This document shows positions 1 through 6,380 of a DNA stretch of 25,951 bases, piece by piece. Made by a program: the position numbers and the translations under genes. This stretch comes from UBA8524 sp964215915 (lineage in GTDB: Bacteria; Bacteroidota; Bacteroidia; UBA8524): contig CAXPEB010000078.1 in assembly GCA_964215915.1 (NCBI GenBank), positions 1 to 25,951 on the forward strand, read 5' to 3'. Numbering within the stretch: the stretch's first letter is position 1; every line of letters starts with the position of its first letter. Below the pieces are notes generated by a model. The model saw nothing but the letters and a program-made list of their open reading frames with translations, made no database searches and was not told the DNA's origin.

Positions 1-1
1 T

Positions 2-32
2 TTGATAATAATAAAGTAAAATATTAATTTCG
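2..32 (+). promoter_or_regulatory. possible promoter upstream of infA
   Basis: A TTG at 2-4 is followed after 20 bases by TAATTTCG (25-32). This differs at one base from the Bacteroidota sigma-A -7 consensus TAnnTTTG and has acceptable -33/-7 spacing. It would give a leader of roughly 20 bases before the GTG of infA. In this phylum infA usually follows secY/map in a longer ribosomal operon, so this may be an internal promoter or chance. The window edge hides what lies upstream. Confidence 0.3.
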
Positions 33-58
33 CAACCCCAAAAAAATCGAGATTTCGC

Positions 59-277
59 GTGGCAAAACAACCGAGTATAAAACAAGACGGTACCATTACG
101 GAAGCACTTTCCAATGCCATGTTCCGGGTAGTTCTGGAAAACGGGCATGAGATCATAGCAACGATCTCGGGGAAGATGAGGATGCACTACATCAAGATCC
201 TTCCGGGCGACCGTGTTGCGGTGGAAATGTCACCCTATGATTTATCGAGGGGCCGGATTACTTACCGATACAAATAA
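59..277 (+). CDS. infA: translation initiation factor IF-1
   Basis: This 72-residue protein is a single S1/OB-fold domain and has the usual IF-1 length. IF-1 binds the 30S A site and cooperates with IF-2 and IF-3 during initiation. The core motifs NAMFRV, LENGHEI, SGKMR, ILPGDRV and the ending SPYDLSRGRI are all present. The start is a GTG, chosen because it gives the canonical N-terminus MAK; no ATG lies closer to the family start. There is no clear Shine-Dalgarno sequence upstream. It is the first complete gene of the ribosomal cluster and is followed 7 bases later by rpmJ, an order (infA-rpmJ-rpsM) that is classical in bacteria. Confidence 0.97.
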   Translation: MAKQPSIKQDGTITEALSNAMFRVVLENGHEIIATISGKMRMHYIKILPGDRVAVEMSPYDLSRGRITYRYK

Positions 278-284
278 GAGGGCA

Positions 285-401
285 ATGAAAGTTAGACCGT
301 CCATAAAGAAAAGATCAGCGGATTGCAAGATTGTAAGACGCAAAGGGAAGCTTTACGTGATCAACAAGAAGAACCCTAAGTTTAAACAAAGACAAGGCTA
401 A
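285..401 (+). CDS. rpmJ: 50S ribosomal protein L36
   Basis: This 38-residue, very basic protein has the L36 signature: start MKVRPSIKKRS, middle CKIVRRKGKLYVI and end NPKFKQRQG. The ATG at 285 is used because it gives the invariant MKVR start; a longer in-frame extension that overlaps infA is not credible. Only one cysteine remains (C14). Zinc-binding L36 proteins carry a C-x2-C...C-x-H set, so this is a zinc-free (C-minus) form, as is common in Bacteroidota. A purine-rich AAGAGGG lies just before the start. It sits between infA and rpsM, as in most bacteria. Confidence 0.96.
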   Translation: MKVRPSIKKRSADCKIVRRKGKLYVINKKNPKFKQRQG

Positions 402-407
402 GCATAT

Positions 408-785
408 ATGGCAAGGATATCTGGTATAGATTTACCCAAAAACAAAAGGGGTGTGATAGGCCTGACCTACATTTACGGTATTGGTCAGACCACTGCAGCA
501 AAAATTCTTACTGCCTGCAGTATTGATCACGATAAAAAGGTGCAGGACTGGAACGATGATGAGCTTTCTGCAATTCGTTCCTTCATTCAGGACAACCTCC
601 TGGTGGAAGGGGAACTTCGTTCCGAGACTCAGTTGAACATCAAACGTTTACTGGACATTGGCTGTTACCGTGGACTTCGTCATCGGAAGGGGCTTCCCCT
701 CCGCGGACAACGTACCCGTACCAATGCCCGTACCCGTAAAGGTAAGAGAAAGACTGTGGCCGGTAAGAAAAAGGCTACGAAATAA
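408..785 (+). CDS. rpsM: 30S ribosomal protein S13
   Basis: This 125-residue protein is of normal S13 length. It sits in the head of the 30S subunit, contacting the P-site tRNA and forming an intersubunit bridge with the 50S. The N-terminal helix-two-turn-helix region is clear (ARISGIDLP start; YIYGIG near residues 22-27). The family motif CYRGLRHRKGLPLRGQRT followed by NARTRKG is at residues 86-110, and the tail is lysine-rich (GKKKATK). It lies 6 bases after rpmJ and 13 before rpsK, so it is surely co-transcribed. Confidence 0.97.
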   Translation: MARISGIDLPKNKRGVIGLTYIYGIGQTTAAKILTACSIDHDKKVQDWNDDELSAIRSFIQDNLLVEGELRSETQLNIKRLLDIGCYRGLRHRKGLPLRGQRTRTNARTRKGKRKTVAGKKKATK

Positions 786-798
786 TCGGAATTGATAC

Positions 799-1188
799 AT
801 GGCGAAAGCAAAGAAAACAGGAAAGAAGAGAGTGGTTACCGTGGAGTCTCACGGTCAGGCCCACATTCAGGCTACTTTCAATAACATCATCATTTCCCTC
901 ACCAACAATACCGGTCAGGTTATTTCCTGGTCATCTGCTGGCAAAATGGGATTCCGTGGTTCCAAGAAGAACACACCGTATGCAGCACAAACAGCTGCTC
1001 AGGATTGCGGTAAGGTTGCCTTTGACCAGGGTTTGAGAAAGGTGGATGTATTCGTGAAAGGACCCGGCTCCGGACGTGAGTCCGCCATCCGGAACCTGCA
1101 GGCAATCGGATTGGAAGTGCTGTCTATCAAAGACATCACCCCGATGCCTCACAACGGTTGCAGACCTCCGAAAAGAAGAAGAATTTAA
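799..1188 (+). CDS. rpsK: 30S ribosomal protein S11
   Basis: This 129-residue S11 protein of the 30S platform supports 3' 16S rRNA structure and mRNA path formation. Family motifs include ATFNNIIISLTN near residues 26-37, SSAGKMGFRGSKK around 45-57, a KGPGSGRESAIR block near 87-98 and the C-terminal ITPMPHNGCRPPKRRR. The basic N-terminal tail MAKAKKTGKKRV is normal for the family. It follows rpsM by 13 bases in the alpha-operon order. Confidence 0.97.
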   Translation: MAKAKKTGKKRVVTVESHGQAHIQATFNNIIISLTNNTGQVISWSSAGKMGFRGSKKNTPYAAQTAAQDCGKVAFDQGLRKVDVFVKGPGSGRESAIRNLQAIGLEVLSIKDITPMPHNGCRPPKRRRI

Positions 1189-1207
1189 TCCATAGAACAG
1201 AGAAGAA

Positions 1208-1813
1208 ATGGCAAGATATACCGGCCCTAAGTCGAAAATTGCACGGAAGTTCAAAGAGCCCATCTTCGGACCCGATAAAGCCCTGGACAAAAAGAACTAC
1301 GGTCCGGGTATGCATGGCAACAGCCGTAAAAGAAAGAAGCAATCGGAATACGCAATCCAGCTGAGCGAAAAGCAGAAAGCCAAATATACCTACGGAGTAT
1401 TGGAGAAGCAGTTCCGCAACGTCTTTAAAAAAGCGTCTCGTCGAACCGGTGTTACCGGTGAGAACCTGCTTCGTTTGCTTGAAGCCCGTTTGGATAACAC
1501 TGTTTATCGTCTCGGACTTTCCAGTACACGTAGTGGCGCACGCCAATTGGTAGCACACAAACACATTACCGTAAACGGAGAGATTGTGAATGTTCCGTCA
1601 TTCGAACTTCGTCCGGGTGACGTGATAAGTGTACGTACCAAATCCAGATCACTCGAAGCAATCAGCGAATCACTTTCCCGTTCCGGAAAGCGTTTTAACT
1701 GGCTCGAATGGAACGGAAGTGAAATGAAGGGTACCTTTATCGGATATCCTGAACGTGAGCAGATCCCTGAAAACATCAAGGAACAGCTCATCGTCGAACT
1801 TTACTCGAAATAA
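1208..1813 (+). CDS. rpsD: 30S ribosomal protein S4
   Basis: This 201-residue primary 16S-binding protein carries the N-terminal S4 domain (ARYTGPKSKIARKF start) and the S4 RNA-binding fold around residues 90-150. Seen there are ARLDNTVYRLGLSSTRSGAR, VNGEIVNVPS and RPGDVISV. The N-terminal zinc cysteines found in some S4 proteins are absent, so it is the zinc-free type usual in Bacteroidota. It ends with IVELYSK. S4 is the translational repressor of the alpha operon in E. coli; I see no equivalent leader structure here. It sits 19 bases after rpsK and 27 before rpoA. Confidence 0.97.
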   Translation: MARYTGPKSKIARKFKEPIFGPDKALDKKNYGPGMHGNSRKRKKQSEYAIQLSEKQKAKYTYGVLEKQFRNVFKKASRRTGVTGENLLRLLEARLDNTVYRLGLSSTRSGARQLVAHKHITVNGEIVNVPSFELRPGDVISVRTKSRSLEAISESLSRSGKRFNWLEWNGSEMKGTFIGYPEREQIPENIKEQLIVELYSK

Positions 1814-1840
1814 TCAATTCATTAATCTGATTGTAACCCT

Positions 1841-2833
1841 ATGGCAATACTTGCTTTTCAGAAACCTGACAAGGTGATCATGCATAAAGAAACTGACTTC
1901 TTCGGTCAGTTTGAATTCCGTCCGTTGGAGAAAGGATACGGCGTAACCATCGGTAATGCCCTGAGAAGAATCCTGCTTTCCTCCCTGGAAGGATATGCCA
2001 TCACTTCCATCAAAATCCCGGGTGTGGAACATGAGTTCTCCACTATCAAGGGGGTAGTGGAAGACGTTGTGGAGATTGTGCTGAACCTCAAGCAGGTGCG
2101 TTTCAAGAAAATCGGCGAGGTTGCGGATAACGAAAAAATCTTCGTATCGATCAAAGGTCGTGAGCAATTCACCGCCGGTGACATTTCCAGATTCACTACT
2201 GCATTTGAAGTGTTGAATCCGGACCTGGTGATCTGCAACATGGAACCTTTCGTGAACTTTGAGATCGAACTGACGGTTAATAAAGGTCGCGGTTATGTTC
2301 CCGCTGAAGAGAATAAAATGAAAGATGCTCCGATCGGTATGGTACCGATTGACTCCATCTTCACTCCGATCAAAAATGTGAAATACATGGTAGAAGACTA
2401 CCGTGTGGAACAAAAGACCGACTACGAAAAACTCGTTCTGGAAATCAGCACCGATGGATCTATCCATCCGGAAGATGCCCTGAAGGAGTCTGCCCGCATC
2501 CTGATCCAACACTTCATGCTGTTCTCGGATGAAAAAATCACCCTGGATAACCAGGTGAAATCCGCTCCGGCAGAAGTCGATGAGAACATGCTTCACATGC
2601 GTAAGCTGCTCAAAACTTCCCTGGCCGATCTGGACCTTTCCGTTCGTGCCTATAACTGTCTTAAAGCCGCTGAAATCAAAACCCTCGGCGAGCTGGTGAG
2701 CTATGATATTGCCGACCTCCTTAAATTCAGAAACTTCGGTAAGAAGTCGCTGACAGAACTGGAAGAACTGGTTCGTGAAAAAGGCCTTTCTTTCGGTATG
2801 GATGTGTCGAAATACAATTTGGACGAAGACTAA
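1841..2833 (+). CDS. rpoA: DNA-directed RNA polymerase subunit alpha
   Basis: This 330-residue alpha subunit has the usual length. Its N-terminal dimerisation domain (about residues 1-230) includes GQFEFRPLEKGYGVTIGNAL RRILLSS near the start, the part that nucleates polymerase assembly. After a linker, the C-terminal domain (about 255-330) includes LDLSVRAYNCLKAAEIKTLG and FGKKSLTELEELV, the helix-hairpin-helix fold that contacts UP elements and activators. It ends with an acidic tail, NLDED. It lies between rpsD and rplQ in the conserved alpha-operon order, so polymerase alpha is made together with ribosomal proteins. Confidence 0.98.
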   Translation: MAILAFQKPDKVIMHKETDFFGQFEFRPLEKGYGVTIGNALRRILLSSLEGYAITSIKIPGVEHEFSTIKGVVEDVVEIVLNLKQVRFKKIGEVADNEKIFVSIKGREQFTAGDISRFTTAFEVLNPDLVICNMEPFVNFEIELTVNKGRGYVPAEENKMKDAPIGMVPIDSIFTPIKNVKYMVEDYRVEQKTDYEKLVLEISTDGSIHPEDALKESARILIQHFMLFSDEKITLDNQVKSAPAEVDENMLHMRKLLKTSLADLDLSVRAYNCLKAAEIKTLGELVSYDIADLLKFRNFGKKSLTELEELVREKGLSFGMDVSKYNLDED

Positions 2834-2858
2834 GAGGGTTTTTTAGGAATTAGTAAAA

Positions 2859-3530
2859 ATGAGACACGGAAAGAAATTCAATCACCTGGGCAGGACCTCT
2901 TCTCACAGAAAGGCGTTGTTGTCAAACATGGCTTCTTCGCTGATCCTGCACAAGCGCATTACCACTACCCTGGCCAAAGCCAAGGAACTGCGTAAATACG
3001 TGGAGCCCCTGATCACCAAGTCAAAAGACAATACCACTCACAATCGTCGTCTGGTATTCAGTTACCTCGGAAACAAACATTCCGTGAGTGAACTGTTCGG
3101 TGAAGTGGCTACTAAAGTTGCCGACCGTCCGGGTGGTTATACCCGTATCCTTAAGCTGGGTAACCGGCTGGGTGATAATGCGGAAATGGCTTTGATCGAA
3201 TTGGTGGATTATAACGAGTACATGCTCGAAGCCAAAAAAGAGAAAAAGGCCGGTGCAGCCAAAACACGCAGAAGCCGTCGTGGCGGCGGTGCTACCAAAG
3301 CTAAAGAAGCTGCTGAGAAAGCTGCTCCCGTTGCAGAAGCTGAAGTAGTGGAAACCGTTGAAGAGGTGAAAGCAGAAGCCGTTGAGGCGGAAGTTGCCGA
3401 AGAAGTAAAAGAAGAAAGCAACGAAGAAGTAACAGCTGAATCTTCCGAAGAACCTAAAGCGGAAACCACTGAAGAAGCCCCTGAGGCTAAAAGTGAAGAT
3501 GCTTCTGAAGAAGAGGAAAAGAAAGACTAA
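2859..3530 (+). CDS. rplQ: 50S ribosomal protein L17 with long acidic C-terminal tail
   Basis: The N-terminal 115-120 residues are a complete L17: MRHGKKFNHLGRTSSHRKAL start, RITTTLAKAKELR near 35-47 and the RILKLGNRLGDNAEMALIEL region near 95-115. A basic linker (KTRRSRRGG) follows, then about 85 residues made almost only of E, A, V, K and S with repeated EEV/AEA units. The usual bacterial L17 is 115-130 residues, so this protein of 223 residues is roughly doubled. Alanine/glutamate-rich L17 tails are known in Bacteroidota; their role is not established. It is the last gene of the operon and is followed by a strong terminator. Confidence 0.96.
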   Translation: MRHGKKFNHLGRTSSHRKALLSNMASSLILHKRITTTLAKAKELRKYVEPLITKSKDNTTHNRRLVFSYLGNKHSVSELFGEVATKVADRPGGYTRILKLGNRLGDNAEMALIELVDYNEYMLEAKKEKKAGAAKTRRSRRGGGATKAKEAAEKAAPVAEAEVVETVEEVKAEAVEAEVAEEVKEESNEEVTAESSEEPKAETTEEAPEAKSEDASEEEEKKD

Positions 3531-3555
3531 GCTTCCTCAATACTACGATCTACCG

Positions 3556-3587
3556 GAGACTGTCTCGAAAGGGCAGTCTCTTTTTTT
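3556..3587 (+). terminator. Rho-independent terminator of the rplQ operon
   Basis: GAGACTGTCT (3556-3565) pairs with GGGCAGTCTC (3571-3580), a 10-pair stem with two G-U wobbles and a CGAAA loop. Seven T residues follow at once (3581-3587). It begins 25 bases after the rplQ stop codon, where the end of the ribosomal operon is expected. Confidence 0.93.
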
Positions 3588-3616
3588 GGTATTGGGTTTT
3601 GGGTATTGGGTTTTTG
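3588..3616 (+). repeat. degenerate T/G-rich tandem text, copy A
   Basis: The unit TATTGGGTTTTGGG recurs imperfectly: TATTGGGTTT starts at 3590 and again at 3604. The run is directly followed by TTGGCTGTTAGCT (3620-3632). Closely related text (GGTATTGGGTTCTGGGTTTT) occurs at 20969-20988, and a more diverged piece lies at 3791-3819. No coding frame is credible. It seems to be a dispersed intergenic repeat. Confidence 0.6.
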
Positions 3617-3722
3617 CAGTTGGCTGTTAGCTCCTGGTTTCCTGTTGAAAGGTGACATTCTTATTTCCAAATAGCATTAGGAGATGTGCCTGCCGGATCA
3701 ATGCATAGACAGGAGGCGGACT

Positions 3723-3784
3723 ATCCTCCCCCTCTGGAGGCTTGCCTGCCGAAGCTTTGTGAAGGCATGGGGCGGGGGGAGGAT
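3723..3784. repeat. 62-base imperfect palindromic element
   Basis: ATCCTCCCCC (3723-3732) and GGGGGAGGAT (3775-3784) form perfect 10-base inverted ends. Inside, TGCCT (3744-3748) pairs with AGGCA (3763-3767) around a GAAGCTTTGTG core. The whole could fold as a cruciform or a structured RNA. It lies in non-coding DNA and resembles a REP or MITE-like unit with no coding capacity. No flanking target duplication was recognised. Confidence 0.6.
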
Positions 3785-3790
3785 TTTTCT

Positions 3791-3838
3791 TGGCATTCGG
3801 TTCTTGGTTTTAGGTTTTTGCCCTTCACTCTTCGCTCT
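3791..3838 (+). repeat. degenerate T/G-rich repeat, copy C, with CTTCACTCTTCGCTC tail
   Basis: The text GCATTCGGTTCTTGGTTTTAG and GTTTTTGCCC looks like a diverged version of the T/G-rich repeat at 3588-3616. The low-complexity tail CTTCACTCTTCGCTC follows. It is non-coding. Confidence 0.4.
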
Positions 3839-3877
3839 GTTTCTATAACCGTTACGCCTTACCGTTCCGAACTTATT

Positions 3878-3903
3878 CTGTCAGGCTGAGCCTATCGAAG
3901 GAT
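3878..3903. repeat. short dispersed palindromic motif (CTGTCAGGCTGAGCCTATCG type)
   Basis: The core AGGCTGAGCCT (3883-3893) is a perfect palindrome around one central base, followed by ATCGAAGGAT. The reverse complement reads like the CCTTCGA-AGGCTCAG-CTGAC strings often met between genes in many bacterial genomes. I recognise the text pattern but cannot count copies here; only one copy lies in this window. Confidence 0.5.
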
Positions 3904-3921
3904 GAGCCCTTTCTCCGAAAC

Positions 3922-3940
3922 TGACACCAAACTGGTGTCA
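3922..3940. repeat. perfect hairpin TGACACCA-AAC-TGGTGTCA
   Basis: This is an 8-base perfect inverted repeat with a 3-base loop, 62 bases beyond the stop codon of the minus-strand helix-hairpin-helix gene. No T-run follows on either strand, so a simple intrinsic terminator is not supported. It could be a binding palindrome, an mRNA 3'-end stabiliser or part of the surrounding repeat nest. Confidence 0.5.
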
Positions 3941-4002
3941 ATACCACCTTATGGTCTTTTCTACAAAAACCAAGTACCCAAACACCCTCATCCAATTCCC
4001 AG

Positions 4003-4896
4003 CTATTCCTTCCAATCGATATAAGGCATCAGTTTCCTGACAAGGCTGTCAGAGAGTACCCCGCATTTTTTGAGATCTTCCGGGCTGTGGTAAGGACCGT
4101 GTTGTTGCCGGTAGCGGACAATAATGGCTGCCTTGTATCGGATATACGGGTGTTCCTGCAGTTCTGATTCGGTAGTTCGGTTGATGGCAAGTTGCCGTGG
4201 GGTGCCGGATTGCAGCAGGCCGTATTTTCTGAGTGTATCGATCTGCTCGGTTTTCAGCCCCTTGATCTCCGATAACTGTTCCATACTTACGAAGCCTCCT
4301 AACCAGTTACGGTACCGAATGACCCTGGAGGCCGTATAAGCCCCGATACCTCTTATGGAAACCAATTCCACCGAATCAACCGCGTTGAGATCGAATTGGG
4401 TTTGTTTGAACGCTTCCTTGGATGGAGGCACTCGCGTCTCTTTCTCCGGGAGATCTACCCAGGGTTTCAGTGCTTCAAAGAAACTGTCATTCATAAAGTA
4501 CATCCGCTGTAAGTCGGATAATTCCCGGAATTGCCCTCCTTTATGCCGGTAGCGCATGACTGAACGTACCTGGTAGGGTCGGAAGCCAAGCTCAAGCAGT
4601 CCCAGTGAGTCTTCGTTGTTAGGATTAAAGCGGTGAAGGCGTAAGGGGAGAACTGTCTGTTGCCGGGAGGAGGAAATGGAATTCCCTGCTGGTTCAGGTG
4701 CGGATACGATGAAATCGAGTATCTGCGCCTGATTTTCTTCCACCAGATTTAACGCATCTGTCCGGTACCAGTACGGAATACTGATTCGGATTCCAAGTAA
4801 ACAAAAAAGGATGCCGGCCAAAACCAGCATCCCTTTTTTTTCTTTTTCTGAGAAGGAGAAATACTCCCTCAGAAATTGCAGGATATGTTTATTCAT
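4003..4896 (-). CDS. membrane-anchored helix-hairpin-helix domain protein
   Basis: This 297-residue protein has a short basic cytoplasmic N-terminus and one hydrophobic segment at about residues 22-40 (GMLVLAGILFCLLGIRISI), then a polar linker. Three helix-hairpin-helix units follow, near residues 92-150 (LLELGFRPYQVRSVMRYR), 168-229 (IRGIGAYTASRVIRYR) and 236-295 (YIRYKAAIIVRYRQQHGPY). The best GxGxxxA-type hairpin is in the middle unit. Such domains bind DNA backbones in ComEA or serve as structural scaffolds in the type II secretion K family. The topology suggests the HhH part lies outside the inner membrane, so a DNA-uptake (ComEA-like) or envelope role is possible, but this is inference. 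It starts 4 bases after the PLP-enzyme stop codon, so the two genes are co-transcribed. Confidence 0.85.
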   Translation of the reverse strand: MNKHILQFLREYFSFSEKEKKGMLVLAGILFCLLGIRISIPYWYRTDALNLVEENQAQILDFIVSAPEPAGNSISSSRQQTVLPLRLHRFNPNNEDSLGLLELGFRPYQVRSVMRYRHKGGQFRELSDLQRMYFMNDSFFEALKPWVDLPEKETRVPPSKEAFKQTQFDLNAVDSVELVSIRGIGAYTASRVIRYRNWLGGFVSMEQLSEIKGLKTEQIDTLRKYGLLQSGTPRQLAINRTTESELQEHPYIRYKAAIIVRYRQQHGPYHSPEDLKKCGVLSDSLVRKLMPYIDWKE

Positions 4897-4900
4897 GGCC

Positions 4901-6145
4901 TTAATTCACGGCCACGATACTTTCTACTTTGTAAGCTCCACTATCCAGTTTGCCTTTGATCTCACTGAAAGCACGGATGGTTTCCTCCACATCTTCCAGC
5001 GTATGAACTGCCGTTGGAATCAGGCGAAGTAAGATCACTCCTCTGGGAACAACGGGGTAAACCACTATAGAACAGAAAATATCGTAGTTCTCTCTCAGGT
5101 CATGCGTAAGGGCTGTGGCTTCCGGAATGGTACCGTTAAGCAATACCGGAGTTACCGGGGTGGTAGTCACGCCAATATTGAAGCCGGCATTACGTAAACC
5201 GCTTTGCAGCGCTCCTACGATCTTCCAGAGATTGTCTTTCAGTGCCGGTTCTTTTTGTAGCAGTTCAAGCCGTTTCAGTGCTCCCATTACCAAAGGCATG
5301 GGCAGTGATTTGGCAAAGATCTGCGAACGCATGTTGTAGCGCAGGTGCTTGGTGACCATTTTATTGGAAGCGATAAAACCTCCGATCATGGCCATAGATT
5401 TGGCAAAGGTGCCAAAATAGATGTCCACGCCATCAATCACCCCTTGTTTTTCATGGGTTCCTGCACCAGTCGGTCCCATGGTTCCAAAGCCGTGTGCATC
5501 ATCCACAAACAGGCGGAACTGGTATTTGGATTTGAGTGCGACGATCTCTTTCAGGTTTCCTTCTGCACCCGACATACCGAAAACTCCTTCGGTGATCACC
5601 AGGATAGCGCCACCTGTTTCAGCAGCCATTTTGGTGGCTCGTTTGAGCTGGGTTTCCAGGTTTCCGATATCGTTGTGGGCATAGACAAAACGTTTGCCCA
5701 TATGCAAACGAACCCCGTCTACAATACAGGCATGAGACTCGGCATCGTACACGATAATGTCATGGCGGTCTACCAGGCAATCGATGGCAGAAACCATCCC
5801 CTGATAACCGTAGTTCACCAGTACAGCGTCATCTTTCCCTACAAAGCGGGCAAGCTCGGCCTCCAGGCGTTCATGGTTGTCGCTGTTGCCCGACATCATG
5901 CGTGCACCCATAGGCAATGCCAGTCCATATTCCCGGGCTGCTTCCGCGTCGGCTTTACGCACTTCCGGATGATTGGCCAGCCCCAGGTAGTTGTTCAGGC
6001 TCCAAATGAGTTTTTCCTTACCTCTGAATACCATGCGGTTCGAGATGTCCCCTTCCAGTTTGGGGAACATATAGTACCCGTGCGCGTCATCGGCATGCAT
6101 GCCGAGCGGACCCGGACGGGTAGGTAGTTTTTCGAAAAGATCCAT
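4901..6145 (-). CDS. PLP-dependent alpha-oxoamine synthase family enzyme (serine palmitoyltransferase/KBL-like)
   Basis: This 414-residue fold-type I PLP enzyme belongs to the family of 2-amino-3-ketobutyrate CoA ligase, 8-amino-7-oxononanoate synthase and serine palmitoyltransferase. These enzymes condense an amino acid with an acyl-CoA. Visible are SHACIVDG (His138, PLP stacking), FVDDAHGFG (Asp215 and His218, cofactor contacts) and FGTFAKS with the Schiff-base Lys249. The start MDLFEKLPTRPGPLG was chosen because it matches the family start; 25 further in-frame upstream codons look like leader. Closely similar proteins are widespread in Flavobacteriia. A role in sphingolipid base formation is plausible in this phylum, but the exact substrate cannot be read from the sequence. 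It is the first gene of a two-gene unit with the HhH protein. Confidence 0.9.
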   Translation of the reverse strand: MDLFEKLPTRPGPLGMHADDAHGYYMFPKLEGDISNRMVFRGKEKLIWSLNNYLGLANHPEVRKADAEAAREYGLALPMGARMMSGNSDNHERLEAELARFVGKDDAVLVNYGYQGMVSAIDCLVDRHDIIVYDAESHACIVDGVRLHMGKRFVYAHNDIGNLETQLKRATKMAAETGGAILVITEGVFGMSGAEGNLKEIVALKSKYQFRLFVDDAHGFGTMGPTGAGTHEKQGVIDGVDIYFGTFAKSMAMIGGFIASNKMVTKHLRYNMRSQIFAKSLPMPLVMGALKRLELLQKEPALKDNLWKIVGALQSGLRNAGFNIGVTTTPVTPVLLNGTIPEATALTHDLRENYDIFCSIVVYPVVPRGVILLRLIPTAVHTLEDVEETIRAFSEIKGKLDSGAYKVESIVAVN

Positions 6146-6163
6146 ATGATTTAATCTTTGCCG

Positions 6164-6171
6164 CAAAGTAA
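6164..6171 (-). promoter_or_regulatory. possible -7 element for the PLP-enzyme gene
   Basis: On the minus strand the text TTACTTTG lies 18 bases before the ATG. It differs by one base from TAnnTTTG, and a TTG sits about 14 bases further upstream, a little short for the usual -33 spacing. This is the best promoter-like site in the 235-base divergent gap between this gene and bamD. Confidence 0.3.
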
Positions 6172-6365
6172 ACACAGAGTGAACACAATATAGGTACGCC
6201 AGCCCTTGTTTCTTATGCACAGACGTGAATTTGTTTAGCTTGGCAGAGTAATTTTACGTTGAGCTGACAAATCCTCCTTTTTTCGGCGGAAATTGTAGTC
6301 ATTCGGGCTTTTTTTCCGTTATACCGGAGAGGCAGAATTCTTCAGGGATTTGCTAAAAAAGATTG

Positions 6366-6373
6366 TAATTTTG
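6366..6373 (+). promoter_or_regulatory. -7 promoter element of bamD, very short leader
   Basis: TAATTTTG matches TAnnTTTG exactly and ends only 7 bases before the ATG of bamD. A well-spaced -33 TTG is not obvious (a TTTG at 6349-6352 is only 13 bases away). If used, the mRNA would begin within a few bases of the start codon, so translation would be leaderless or nearly so. Confidence 0.55.
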
Positions 6374-6380
6374 CGGGCTA

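Larger units (their letters stand above)
3531..4002. other. gene-free stretch after the ribosomal operon
   Basis: These 472 bases separate rplQ from the convergent helix-hairpin-helix gene. Apart from the rplQ terminator, they hold only the repeat pieces listed separately: T/G-rich text, a 62-base palindrome, a CTGTCAGGCTGAGCCT-type motif and a perfect hairpin. A 67-codon open frame (3686-3889) runs through these repeats. It has no family resemblance and a low-complexity translation, so I do not call it a gene. Confidence 0.7.

Noticed and set aside
3686..3889. 67-codon open frame in the gap after rplQ
   Set aside because: It runs through palindromic and T/G-rich repeats, has no family resemblance, and its translation is low in normal protein character.
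3922..3940. Hairpin TGACACCA/TGGTGTCA as terminator of the HhH gene
   Set aside because: No T-tract follows on either strand, so it is listed only as a hairpin.
6221..6365. Possible riboswitch or small RNA in the bamD upstream gap
   Set aside because: No stable multi-stem structure or known aptamer signature could be recognised; only T-runs and short weak stems are present.
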